The notes beneath the pieces were generated by a model, which saw only the letters and a program-made list of their open reading frames with translations, had not been told where the DNA came from and made no database searches. Positions 29,813-38,374 of a DNA stretch of 64,000 nucleotides are shown here, piece after piece; position 1 is the first letter of the stretch; each line of letters starts with the position of its first letter. Source of the stretch: Rhodoferax sp. U11-2br (lineage in GTDB: Bacteria > Pseudomonadota > Gammaproteobacteria > Burkholderiales > Burkholderiaceae_C); the NCBI RefSeq assembly GCF_018619435.1, contig NZ_JAHFZF010000004.1:62001-126000 (forward strand), read 5' to 3'. The position numbers and the translations under genes were made by a program.

Positions 29813-29894
29813 CTTGGATCGCACCAACGTCGCCACCCTTTCTCTACTGAGTTCAACATCACACGCCACGTCCTGCGCCGCCAAAGAACCAAAC

Positions 29895-30575
29895 ATGAAC
29901 TTCCCTCAGGCGCTTGCCGGGCTGATACAGACCCAACTCACCACCCATGCCCCGCCGCTGATTGTGGCCTTATGCGGTTGGGCAGATACCGGAAAGACGA
30001 CCGTGGCTCGTCAACTCTGCGACGCTTTGGCTCAACTCGGTGTCTCCGGCGACGCGATCTCAACGGACGCGTTCATGAAGGACCGGTCAGAACGCAATGC
30101 GCTTGGCATGAGCGGCTTTGACCCGAGATCGATCAACATCCATGCCCTTGATTCTGCGATTCGGGAATTTGTTGTGCGAGAACCGTTCGCGCACCATCCA
30201 TACGACAACAGGACGGGAACAAAGCAGGTGAGCCAAAGAGTGGTCAACCCTAGCGATGTCCTCGTCGTTGAGGGCATTCACGCGTTTCACCTTGGCATCG
30301 CCAAGTGGATGCATCTGAAGGTCTTTCTCGACGCCGATGAGTCGAACTTGCGTCTCATGCGTTACCGCGCAAACATGCAGAAAAGGGGCATGGCCCCCGC
30401 TGATGCGCAGACCAGGATTGAACAGGAGTGGCAAGACTTTTGTGCCATTGTCCGTCCATTGATCTCATCGGCAGACTTGGTCGTTCACGTGGACCCGCTG
30501 TACAACTATCGGTGGCCTCTGAACGCGGGCGACGTCGCCACGGTCGCTGATGCCATGCCCCATGCGCCCCTGTGA
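29895..30575 (+). CDS. P-loop kinase, uridine kinase-like
   Basis: This 226-residue ATP-binding protein has the Walker A motif CGWADTGKTTVA near residue 30. A DAFMKDRSERN segment corresponds to the substrate-binding loop of uridine/phosphoribulokinase-type kinases, and VLVVEGIHAFHL is the Walker B strand. The acceptor is unknown. ATG 29895 was chosen because the longer frame overlaps the previous stop and has no family residues. It ends in a likely ordered helix with no membrane segment. Confidence 0.7.
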   Translation: MNFPQALAGLIQTQLTTHAPPLIVALCGWADTGKTTVARQLCDALAQLGVSGDAISTDAFMKDRSERNALGMSGFDPRSINIHALDSAIREFVVREPFAHHPYDNRTGTKQVSQRVVNPSDVLVVEGIHAFHLGIAKWMHLKVFLDADESNLRLMRYRANMQKRGMAPADAQTRIEQEWQDFCAIVRPLISSADLVVHVDPLYNYRWPLNAGDVATVADAMPHAPL

Positions 30576-30687
30576 TCGCCTCCATGCAAGGAGCGATAGG
30601 CAACCTTATGGCTTGGCGCACTTGGATACAGGCGTCCAAGTGTCAACATGTAGGGGCTGGGTGAACGCCAGCGAGTCACCTGATTCA

Positions 30688-30742
30688 CAAGCCTTTTTGC
30701 CTTCTTGCCCTTAATCTATAAGGGCGGATAGCTATATTTTTT
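30688..30742 (+). repeat. TAGCTAT-tailed palindromic repeat after the P-loop kinase gene
   Basis: The copy begins CAAGCCTTTTTGCC, then the stem GCCCTTA / TAAGGGC (30707-30725) and the tail GGATAGCTATATTTTTT. It is one of the dispersed repeats. It lies just downstream of the kinase gene and could end its transcript. Confidence 0.8.
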
Positions 30743-30799
30743 AGATAGTCCGGCAAACTCACCATCCCAAGAAAATGCCCATGGCGAGCGCGTCGAAAA

Positions 30800-30827
30800 A
30801 AAGAGGGTGCCAGTTGGCACCCTCTTT
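30800..30827 (-). terminator. Intrinsic terminator of the TRAP operon
   Basis: A perfect 13-base stem (AAAGAGGGTGCCA and TGGCACCCTCTTT) closes on a minimal loop. On the minus strand it is followed by a run of T residues (plus-strand A-run at 30796-30802). It lies 28 bases past the dctM stop, so it ends the TRAP operon. Confidence 0.85.
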
Positions 30828-30854
30828 GGCATGGTCAGAAAGACCTGGCGTCGC

Positions 30855-32189
30855 TTAGAAAAAATCCAGCAATGAGGGGGTGTGCACGCGTGGTACATAA
30901 CCACCAATCCACTCCAGCGGCCACAGGATCATCTCGGGGATCAAGGTCATCATGAACAGCAGAATGCATTGGGCGATGAAGTAGGGCATGGTGGGCTTCA
31001 GAATGTCTTCCATCCTGATTTTCCCGGCAGCACAGGCCACATTGAGCACCGGCCCGACGGGCGGTGTCAGCAAACCAAGCACATTGACCAGCGTGAAGAT
31101 GATGCCGAAGTAGACCGGATCAATGCCACCCGCCTTGAGCAAGGGCAGGAAAATGGGCGTCAGGATCAGGATCGTCGGCACCACGTCCATGGCCATACCC
31201 ACCAGCAGCACCACCACCATCAGCATGACATTCATCAGCAAGGGCCTGTCCACCAACCCATCCAAGGCAGACGTGATCAGCTGTGGCATGCGGGCGATGG
31301 TCATGAAGTAGGCAGCCACCTGGGCGGTTGCGGCCAGAAACATGACCACTGCGGACGTTTTTGCCGCACTGATGAGGGCTTGGTACATGTCCTTGCGTGA
31401 GAGTTCGCGGTACACAAAGACGCCCACGAGGATGGCATACACCACCGCAACGACCCCCGCTTCGGTGGCGGTAAAAACTCCACCCCTGAGTCCGACGATG
31501 ATGATCACCGGCAACAGCAGGGCCCACAGACCACTCAAGAAAATCTGCAGCTTTTCCTTGGATGACAGTTTCAGTGGGTTGGCTGGCGGCGCATCCTTAC
31601 GCGAAATCAGGAACCATGAAAGGCTCATGATGATGGTCAGGTAAAGGGCTGGTGCGATGCCTCCCAGAAACAGGGACTTGATCGAGACGCCCGCGGCAAC
31701 GCCATAGACAATCATCGGAACCGACGGCGGCATGATGGGGGCCACCATGTTGCCCGCAGCCACAAGACCGGCTGCCTTGGCGCGGTTGTAACCGGCGTCG
31801 GCCATCATGGGGATCAGGATCGCGCCAAGGGCGGCGGTGCTGGCAACCGCTGAGCCGACCAGGCTGGCGAAGATCAGGCAGGCGAGGATCGTGACATAAC
31901 CCAACCCGCCGCGCAGCCCGCCTACAAAGATGTTGCAAAACGAGATGATGCGTTTGGTCAAGCCGCCACGGTTCATCAACTCACCGGCAATGATGAAGAA
32001 GGGCAGAGCCATCATGCTCACGCTGTCAACACCACGCATCAGTTGTGTGGCCACAATCTGTGGGTTGGTGGCCGTTCCACCCATGTGGAGAGCGGTCGCA
32101 ACGGAACCAAAGATCAGTGAAAAGGCAATCGGAAGCCCAAGGATCATGGCTCCGCACAGATAGACCATAAATAAGATAACAAGGGTCAT
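30855..32189 (-). CDS. TRAP transporter large permease DctM
   Basis: This is the 444-residue large membrane subunit of a tripartite ATP-independent periplasmic (TRAP) transporter, with about 12 predicted membrane segments. It uses a sodium or proton gradient to import an organic acid. Family motifs include GVDSVSMMALPFFIIAGELM, VAAGNMVAPIMPPSVPMIVYG and VNVLGLLTPPVGPVLNVA. It follows dctQ after nine bases. The three TRAP genes are divergent from a GntR regulator gene. Confidence 0.93.
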   Translation of the reverse strand: MTLVILFMVYLCGAMILGLPIAFSLIFGSVATALHMGGTATNPQIVATQLMRGVDSVSMMALPFFIIAGELMNRGGLTKRIISFCNIFVGGLRGGLGYVTILACLIFASLVGSAVASTAALGAILIPMMADAGYNRAKAAGLVAAGNMVAPIMPPSVPMIVYGVAAGVSIKSLFLGGIAPALYLTIIMSLSWFLISRKDAPPANPLKLSSKEKLQIFLSGLWALLLPVIIIVGLRGGVFTATEAGVVAVVYAILVGVFVYRELSRKDMYQALISAAKTSAVVMFLAATAQVAAYFMTIARMPQLITSALDGLVDRPLLMNVMLMVVVLLVGMAMDVVPTILILTPIFLPLLKAGGIDPVYFGIIFTLVNVLGLLTPPVGPVLNVACAAGKIRMEDILKPTMPYFIAQCILLFMMTLIPEMILWPLEWIGGYVPRVHTPSLLDFF

Positions 32190-32198
32190 GGCGGTCTC

Positions 32199-32726
32199 TT
32201 AATGAATGTTGCCCATCTGTTCCGAACTGGATGAATCGCGAATCGACACAAGCTCATTGACAGAGATCTTGAGCACGATCAGACGATAAATGTTCGCCAG
32301 CGCGAGGAGGATGATTGAGACACCTGTGATCAGGCCAATCGCGTAAACCAGATACACGGGGTACTGTGTAGCCACCCACCGATCGCCAAGGTTCTGCATC
32401 ACCAGTTGCCAACTGCCCATGGTCAGAACCGTCATGACCCAGATGATCCCGGCCTGAACCAGGAGAAAGATGGTTTTCTGGGCGTTCCCTGGCAAGCGCG
32501 ACAAGACACTGTCCAGGCCAAGGTGCTGGTTGTCACGCATGGCGCCGATCGTGCCGAGGTAAACCAGGTAGATAAAACACAGGCGGGCCACTTCTTCGGA
32601 CCAGGTGAACCCGGTGGAAAAGAAGTAGCGCAGCACCACATTGAGGAAAACCAGGGCAATCATGACCGCCAGAAAGAAGGCAATCATCACTTCTATACCC
32701 CGGAAAAGTGCGTTGAATTTACTCAT
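32199..32726 (-). CDS. TRAP transporter small permease DctQ
   Basis: This 175-residue small TRAP membrane subunit has four predicted segments, beginning GIEVMIAFFLAVMIALVFLN. It bridges DctM and the binding protein. The motif STGFTWSEEVARLCFIYLVY is typical. ATG 32726 was chosen; a longer frame to 32786 has no family similarity. It lies 77 bases downstream of dctP and nine bases before dctM. Confidence 0.9.
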   Translation of the reverse strand: MSKFNALFRGIEVMIAFFLAVMIALVFLNVVLRYFFSTGFTWSEEVARLCFIYLVYLGTIGAMRDNQHLGLDSVLSRLPGNAQKTIFLLVQAGIIWVMTVLTMGSWQLVMQNLGDRWVATQYPVYLVYAIGLITGVSIILLALANIYRLIVLKISVNELVSIRDSSSSEQMGNIH

Positions 32727-32803
32727 ACTAAGCTTCAGGAAGCGCACGGAAGAGGCCCTGTGGTCCTGCCACCGGGACTCCTCCAAGGCATCAATGGATG
32801 TTC

Positions 32804-33793
32804 TTACTTGACCGCGCGGATCTTGTCCGTGAGTGCTTTAGCCCAAGCCTGTTCTGCATACAGCTTGTCGGTCAGCGGTTTGATCGTGTCAATGATCTTT
32901 TGCCGATCAGCTGGGGATGTGGGCGTCACCGTCATCCCTTTGCTTTTGAGGAACTGGCGGTCTTTGTCAACGCTGGCGATGTAGTCGTCCCAGGCTTTGG
33001 CCGCTGTGGCCTTGGCGGCTTCGCGGATCACCTTCTGTTGATCTGCTGTCAGCTTGTCGAAGAACGGGGCATTCACAAGAATCTCCAGGGTGGCGATGAT
33101 GTGGTTGGTCTCATACAGGTACTTTTGCACCTCGTTGAGGGCCTGGCTGACCACCGTCACCATGCCGTTGTCCTGCCCATCAACCACGCCGGTTTCCAGG
33201 GCGCTGAACAACTCGCCAAGGGGAATTACCTGTGCACTGGCTCCAAGGTTTTGTGCAATGCCGATGTGAATGGGGTTGCCAGGCATGCGGAACTTCTGCC
33301 CTTTGAAGTCGCTCACGGACGTCAGCTTCTTGTTGCTGGTGAAGGTGCGAGCGCTGTTGGGGCCCCAGCCCATCATGTAAACGGATGGGAATTTTTTATG
33401 GAAGTCGGCGTTGATCTCATCGGCGATCGGGCTTGTCCAGACCTTCTTGGCATGCGCCAGATCCCGGTACAGGAAAGGCCAGTCGGAAATCATCATCGTG
33501 GGGAACTCTTGGTTCATCGGGGTGCCGACGATGGCCACCTCGATCGTGCCATTGCGCACGCCGCTCCAGAGGTCACCCTCATTGCCAAGGGTACCCGAGT
33601 GGTACACATCGACCTTGATCGTGCCGTTGGTGCCTTTCTCAACTTGGGTTTTGAAAACCGAGTCCAAGGCTGCAGCCATCGGGTGAGTGTTGTTCCAGTT
33701 GTCTCCCACCTTGATGGTGATCGGCTGAGCTGAGAACGCGCTACTTGCTGCAACAAGTGTCAGACATGCTGCAAGGGTCTTACCGAGTTTCAA
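32804..33793 (-). CDS. TRAP transporter substrate-binding protein DctP
   Basis: This 329-residue periplasmic binding protein has a signal peptide (LGKTLAACLTLVAASSAFSA). The DctP fold is recognised by IKVGDNWNNTHPMAAALD, GTIKVDVYHSGTLGNEGDL and the carboxylate-binding region GQKFRMPGNP with its conserved arginine. The substrate is unknown; a nearby L-idonate 5-dehydrogenase-like gene points to a sugar acid. It is the first gene of the TRAP operon and lies 248 bases from the divergent gntR, with two palindromes between. Confidence 0.9.
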   Translation of the reverse strand: MKLGKTLAACLTLVAASSAFSAQPITIKVGDNWNNTHPMAAALDSVFKTQVEKGTNGTIKVDVYHSGTLGNEGDLWSGVRNGTIEVAIVGTPMNQEFPTMMISDWPFLYRDLAHAKKVWTSPIADEINADFHKKFPSVYMMGWGPNSARTFTSNKKLTSVSDFKGQKFRMPGNPIHIGIAQNLGASAQVIPLGELFSALETGVVDGQDNGMVTVVSQALNEVQKYLYETNHIIATLEILVNAPFFDKLTADQQKVIREAAKATAAKAWDDYIASVDKDRQFLKSKGMTVTPTSPADRQKIIDTIKPLTDKLYAEQAWAKALTDKIRAVK

Positions 33794-33893
33794 TTTTGAC
33801 TCCTAAATAAGGGTTTAACGCAACGGTTTTCGTGTGGCCGTTGAACACATCAAGGACATTGGCTTTGCCCATTTCTGAGTGCCTGAGAGTTCT

Positions 33894-33907
33894 ACTGCCA
33901 TGGCAGT
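33894..33907. promoter_or_regulatory. Palindrome 1 in the dctP-gntR divergent region
   Basis: ACTGCCATGGCAGT is a perfect 14-base palindrome 100 bases upstream of dctP. Its core CTxCCATGGxA recurs at 33990, which suggests operators of the divergent GntR regulator. Confidence 0.6.
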
Positions 33908-33989
33908 GATAAGGCGAAATGAGTATATGACGCTAATTTTTGGCTTTTTATCAGGGTAAACCCCAGATTTCGGAAAAAAATATGTCTAC

Positions 33990-33999
33990 TACCATGGTA
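33990..33999. promoter_or_regulatory. Palindrome 2 in the dctP-gntR divergent region
   Basis: TACCATGGTA is a perfect 10-base palindrome in the context CTACTACCATGGTATAAA, 42 bases before the gntR start. It shares the CCATGG core and flanks with the site at 33894, which is about 94 bases away, centre to centre. Confidence 0.6.
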
Positions 34000-34041
34000 T
34001 AAAATTTTGCAATCTTTTCAATCCAACTGACCTTACGCACC

Positions 34042-34797
34042 ATGAACACCCGAGCCAATGTTCGAGCCTCCCGGAGCAGCGCGTTGGCCGTTGACGGTGC
34101 GATCGTCTCGGCGCTCAGTGGCTTTCAGCTGGACTTGAGGCGGTCCTACACCGGCCAGGTGCACGACGCACTGCAAGCTGCCATCGTGCGCGGCAAGCTG
34201 TTGCCCAAGATGGCGCTCTCTGAAGCCACGATTTCGTCTTTGATGGGGGTCAGTCGCACCCCTGTGCGAGAGGCGCTGGCGCAGTTGGCAGATGAGCAAC
34301 TGGTACTGATTTACCGGCAGGTGGGTACGTTTGTGGCGCCCGTGCGCTTGTCCATGCTCGAAGAGGGGCGCTTTGTGCGCAGCACCCTGGAGTGCGCCAA
34401 CCATGTGCAGTTGGTGCAGGCCATCACCAGCGATCAGTTGAACGAGTTTGGCCAGATCATCCAGCGGCAACGTGCGGCTGTGGCAAGTGGTGAACTGGCG
34501 CAGTTTTCAGAGCTTGATGAGCTGATGCACAAACGCTTGTTTGAATTTGCTGGTCGCGAACATGTCTGGGCCATGCTGGAGCCTTTCAAGCGCCAGTTTG
34601 ACCGGGTGCGCTGGTTGTTGCTGGGTGTGTCTGGCCATGCAGAGAGGGCGTTGCGCGAGCATGAGCTGATCCTGGCGCAAATGGCTGCACATGATGTGGC
34701 GGGTCTGGGTGCGACCGTGGCCTCACATATCAACCACATCATGCAACATCTTTCGGCCTTGCGTGAGCAAGCGCCAGCCTCCTACTTTGTTGACTGA
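34042..34797 (+). CDS. GntR family regulator, FCD subfamily
   Basis: This 251-residue regulator has an N-terminal GntR winged helix (DALQAAIVRGKLLPKMALSE, then TISSLMGVSRTPVREALAQL) and a C-terminal all-helical FCD effector-binding domain. FCD regulators typically sense sugar acids or dicarboxylates and repress transport and catabolic genes. Divergence from the TRAP operon and proximity to an idonate-type dehydrogenase fit such a role. It probably binds the two CCATGG palindromes. The N-terminal 25 residues are basic and Ser/Arg-rich. Confidence 0.9.
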   Translation: MNTRANVRASRSSALAVDGAIVSALSGFQLDLRRSYTGQVHDALQAAIVRGKLLPKMALSEATISSLMGVSRTPVREALAQLADEQLVLIYRQVGTFVAPVRLSMLEEGRFVRSTLECANHVQLVQAITSDQLNEFGQIIQRQRAAVASGELAQFSELDELMHKRLFEFAGREHVWAMLEPFKRQFDRVRWLLLGVSGHAERALREHELILAQMAAHDVAGLGATVASHINHIMQHLSALREQAPASYFVD

Positions 34798-34919
34798 GTC
34801 GATGTGAGGGGCCTTTGTGTGAAGACTGAGCGTATGCTGACCTTCGTCACTTGCCCGGGGTGTCAGCTTGTCACCATCAAGAGCATCGCAGGCAAAGGGG
34901 TTCAGGTTGGGGTGAAACC

Positions 34920-35051
34920 ATGACCCTGACACCCATACGGCTCGACGCCCATCACCCAACCATGCCGATCTACCTCGCCTGTACCGACCTGCTGTCGGGC
35001 AAGACCACGCTGGCTGTCCACGATGTGTGGCATGGGGCAGAGGGTGCGTAG
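34920..35051 (+). CDS. Possible short ORF between gntR and the dehydrogenase gene
   Basis: This 43-codon frame starts ATG ACC CTG and is preceded by GGGGTGAAACC. It encodes MTLTPIRLDAHHPTMPIYLA and then TTLAVHDVWHGAEGA. No family is recognised. It sits 37 bases before the dehydrogenase start. It may be a short leader peptide, a gene remnant, or chance. Nothing else was seen in the 291-base gap. Confidence 0.25.
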   Translation: MTLTPIRLDAHHPTMPIYLACTDLLSGKTTLAVHDVWHGAEGA

Positions 35052-35088
35052 GTCAAGATTCAATCGTTTTAACCAAAGGAACTTTGAT

Positions 35089-36135
35089 ATGCAAACACGT
35101 GCTTGTGTTCTCCACGCCCAGGAGGACGTCCGAATTGAAACCTGTGAAGTCGGCGAAATGGGGCCGCAGCAGGTGCTGGTACGCATCGGTGCCGGTGGCG
35201 TCTGCGGCTCCGACATTCACTACTACTGGGACGGTGGCATCGGTACCATCCGCGTCACCGAGCCCATCATCATGGGGCATGAAGTGGCCGGGGTGGTCGA
35301 GGCGGTGGGAGCCAATGTCACGCGGGTGCGGCCCGGTGACCGCATTGCCGTCTGCCCCAGTCGGCCCTGCGGCAAATGCAAGTTCTGCCTGGATGGCGAA
35401 CAGCAGCATTGCCTGGAGATGCAGTTTTTTGGCAGTGCCATGCGCAAGCCCCACACCCATGGTGGGTTCCGTGATCGGCTGATTGCCGAGGAATACCAAT
35501 GTGAGCCCATGGGTGACAAGGTGTCTCTGGGTGAAGCCGCTTGCACGGAACCGCTGGCCGTGGGTGTTCATGCGGTGAACCAAGCCGGTAGCCTGATGGG
35601 CAAGCGGGTCTTGGTCACCGGTGCTGGGCCGATTGGGGCCCTGTTGATTGGTGCGGTCCGGGTGGCGGGCGCCGGTGAGATTGTGGCCATGGACATCTCG
35701 GAGACACCGCTCAAGACCGCGCTGGCCATGGGGGCGCAGGTGGCCATCAATGCGGCTCTGGAACCAGACCGGCTGCTGGCCGACTACTCGGCCAACAAAG
35801 GCTATTTCGATGTGGTGTTTGAATGCACGGGCGTGAGCGCGGTCCTCAAGCAGACGTTCCCGGTGATCCGGCCAAGGGGCACGATTGTCCAGGTGGGGGT
35901 GACGGGCAGTGCGGACATCCCGATCAATGCCTTGGTTGGCAAAGAAATCCGATTGGTGGGCTCACACCGTTTCCACCACGAGTACGCAGAGGCAGCCAGC
36001 CTGATCCGTGAACAGCGCATCGATGTCAAACCGGTCATCACCAAGACGCTGCCGATGGAGCAAATCGCCCAAGCGTTTGAAATTGCCCGTGATCGCTCGT
36101 CACAAATGAAGGTGCAGCTGAGTTTTGCCGACTGA
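35089..36135 (+). CDS. L-idonate 5-dehydrogenase-like zinc alcohol dehydrogenase
   Basis: This is a 348-residue medium-chain zinc dehydrogenase. Catalytic zinc residues appear in GVCGSDIHYY and IMGHEVAGVVE (GHE motif), and structural zinc cysteines in PSRPCGKCKFCLDGEQQHC. The Rossmann motif is VLVTGAGPIGALLIGA near residue 175. The sequence resembles L-idonate 5-dehydrogenase, which interconverts L-idonate and 5-keto-gluconate with NAD(P)H; sorbitol or xylitol dehydrogenases are alternatives. ATG 35089 is the start; AAAGGAA lies about nine bases upstream. It follows gntR and probably works with the TRAP system. Confidence 0.82.
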   Translation: MQTRACVLHAQEDVRIETCEVGEMGPQQVLVRIGAGGVCGSDIHYYWDGGIGTIRVTEPIIMGHEVAGVVEAVGANVTRVRPGDRIAVCPSRPCGKCKFCLDGEQQHCLEMQFFGSAMRKPHTHGGFRDRLIAEEYQCEPMGDKVSLGEAACTEPLAVGVHAVNQAGSLMGKRVLVTGAGPIGALLIGAVRVAGAGEIVAMDISETPLKTALAMGAQVAINAALEPDRLLADYSANKGYFDVVFECTGVSAVLKQTFPVIRPRGTIVQVGVTGSADIPINALVGKEIRLVGSHRFHHEYAEAASLIREQRIDVKPVITKTLPMEQIAQAFEIARDRSSQMKVQLSFAD

Positions 36136-36256
36136 CCCATGCGACGTAGCCAGTTTGCAGGGTGTTGGACAAACGCCCATGCAGACGGGCCAGACTGGCC
36201 TGCGGTGTTGTCTCGGCCCGAGGGGCCCTGCCGCAGGGCAGGGTTCCACCAGTTCG

Positions 36257-36310
36257 CAAGCCTTTTAGCCATCTGGCCCTTATTTTATAAGGACCAGTAG
36301 CTATATTTTC
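36257..36310 (+). repeat. TAGCTAT-tailed palindromic repeat after the dehydrogenase gene
   Basis: CAAGCCTTTTAGCC leads into the stem CTGGCCCTTAT / ATAAGGACCAG (one mismatch, loop TTT, 36273-36297) and the tail TAGCTATATTTT. It lies between the convergent dehydrogenase and opgH genes and may act as a terminator for both. Confidence 0.8.
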
Positions 36311-36370
36311 TGTAGATATCCGCGTTTGGCATGCCATCCCAAGTGGCTGCCATGGCCAGACAGCCAGGAA

Positions 36371-38374
36371 TCAGGCCAGGCCCAAACGCGGCGTCGCCAG
36401 CCGGCTCGCGTGTAGCCAGGCGCGGCGCAACACCGCCGGGGACTTGGTTTCTTCGGGAATCAGCAGGTAGTTGTGGGCGCGCATGGCTGTCCCTAGCCGA
36501 ACGCGGCTGGTGACCACTGCCATCGGGATGGCCAGCAGCAGCGGCAAGCCCACGGGCAGCAACCAGACCAGGGCACGTGGGTCGATCATGGCCACACCCA
36601 CAGCAAGCGCCACCACCATCAGGCTCATCGGCGCGAGTTGCGCCAGCGCATGGCGCCATGGCACAGCGGCTGCCTCGCGTGGGGGCGATTTCCATTCGAG
36701 CTTGAGGCCGGTGACGGCCACCGCCACAAATAACGAATGTGCCAGCATGCGCACCGGGGCTTGCAGCAGGGCAATCACGGTTTCCAGCAAGGCGCTGCGC
36801 AACAGGCTGCCGGTGCCGCCAAAGGCGTGTTGCTGGCCCTTGAGCAGGACGGCGGTGATGCCCAGCACCCGTGGCAAAAACAGCATACACAGCGTCCAAG
36901 CCCACAGCGCCATCAGTTCACCGGGCAGCTGCAGCCAGTCGGCCACCATGGGGGAGCCCGACAACCACAGCGCGGTGCCCAGCGTCATGAAGCTCAGCCA
37001 CAAAGGTGCTGACAGATACGCCATGGCGCCGGTGGCAAACATCGAGCGGTGCACCGGGTGGATACCCGGCTCTGCGATCAGGCGCGAGTTTTGCAAATTG
37101 CCCTGGCACCAGCGGCGGTCGCGTTGCAATTCAGCCAGCAGATCCGGTGGTTGTTGTTCGTAGCTGCCCACCAGGTCACCCACCAGCCAAACGTGGTAAC
37201 CGGCGCGGCGCATCAGCGCGGCCTCGACAAAGTCGTGCGACATGATGCTGCCCGACATGCCGCCGGTGCCAGAAATACGCGCCAGCGCGCAGTGTTCCAT
37301 GAAGGGTGCAATGCGGATGATCGCGTTGTGGCCCCAGTAATGTGACTCGCCCATTTGCCAGTACTGCATGCCCAGTGTGAACAGGCGACCCGTCACGCGT
37401 GAGGCAAATTGCTGCGCCCGGGCGTGCAGGGTGACGTGGCCGATGGCCTGGGTGGCGGTCTGGATGATGCCCGCCGTGGGGTGGGCTTCCATCAGCTTCA
37501 CCATGGAGACCAGGCAGTCGCCACTCATCACACTGTCGGCGTCCAGCACCACCATGTAGCGGTAGTCTTTGCCCCAGCGGCGGCAGAAGTCGGCCACGTT
37601 GCCGGCCTTGCGGTCGCTGCGGCGTTTGCGCAGGCGGTAATAGACCTCGACGTGGGGTCGGTCGGGCTGGTTGGCTAACTGGCTGCGCAGTTCTTCCCAG
37701 GCGGCACGTTCGGCTTTCTGGATGGCTGGGTCGTTGCTGTCGGACAGCACAAACACGTCAAAAGTTTTGACATGCGCTGTCAAAGCGACCGATTCACAGG
37801 TGGCGCGCAAGCCAGCAAACACGGTGGACACATCCTCATTGCAAATCGGCATGATGATGGCGGTGCGGGCGGTCGCGTCCAGTCTGTGGTGCTGCACTTG
37901 TTTGGCCGACAGGCTGTGGCGGTCACCGCGCAGCATCACGTAAAAACCCATCATCGCGGTCATGAAACCGGTCACCACCCAGGCCGACAACAGGCCAAAC
38001 AGCGTGGCCTGCCCGTATTGCCAGAAGGCGTTGTCGTAGTCGGGTTGCATGTCGGTGAACAGGGTGGTGGCCAGCACCGTGCTGATCACGGTCAGCAGCA
38101 CAAACACCGTGCGTCGGAGTTGGGCAGCGTGTTGCCAGGGCTGCAGCGCTGTCGCCTTCGACGTGGCTGGCTCAGTTTGGGCTGCCGCACCGCCAGTCAA
38201 CTTCAGCACGGATTGCAGCGCCACACTGGCCAGGCTGTTCCAGAAACCACGCCACGGGCGCGGCACCATCGAGCCGCGATGGATCGGTGGCGCGGTGACG
38301 GCGTTGGGGTGCCGCACTTCGCGCAGGGTGCTGCGTGGGCTGGCTGCGCTCACGGTGTGATCAGGTTGGTCCAT
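36371..38374 (-). CDS. opgH: Glucans biosynthesis glucosyltransferase OpgH
   Basis: This 667-residue inner-membrane enzyme builds the beta-1,2-linked backbone of osmoregulated periplasmic glucans from UDP-glucose. The GT2 catalytic domain carries the nucleotide-sugar DxD (VVLDADSVMSGDCL), a second acidic site (SHDFVEAALMRRAGY) and the QxxRW motif (QRDRRWCQGNLQN). Several membrane segments flank it, including FVLLTVISTVLATTLF and a C-terminal cluster. It is shorter than E. coli OpgH, mainly in the N-terminal cytoplasmic part. Its start overlaps the opgG stop by 25 bases, so the two are coupled. Confidence 0.92.
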   Translation of the reverse strand: MDQPDHTVSAASPRSTLREVRHPNAVTAPPIHRGSMVPRPWRGFWNSLASVALQSVLKLTGGAAAQTEPATSKATALQPWQHAAQLRRTVFVLLTVISTVLATTLFTDMQPDYDNAFWQYGQATLFGLLSAWVVTGFMTAMMGFYVMLRGDRHSLSAKQVQHHRLDATARTAIIMPICNEDVSTVFAGLRATCESVALTAHVKTFDVFVLSDSNDPAIQKAERAAWEELRSQLANQPDRPHVEVYYRLRKRRSDRKAGNVADFCRRWGKDYRYMVVLDADSVMSGDCLVSMVKLMEAHPTAGIIQTATQAIGHVTLHARAQQFASRVTGRLFTLGMQYWQMGESHYWGHNAIIRIAPFMEHCALARISGTGGMSGSIMSHDFVEAALMRRAGYHVWLVGDLVGSYEQQPPDLLAELQRDRRWCQGNLQNSRLIAEPGIHPVHRSMFATGAMAYLSAPLWLSFMTLGTALWLSGSPMVADWLQLPGELMALWAWTLCMLFLPRVLGITAVLLKGQQHAFGGTGSLLRSALLETVIALLQAPVRMLAHSLFVAVAVTGLKLEWKSPPREAAAVPWRHALAQLAPMSLMVVALAVGVAMIDPRALVWLLPVGLPLLLAIPMAVVTSRVRLGTAMRAHNYLLIPEETKSPAVLRRAWLHASRLATPRLGLA

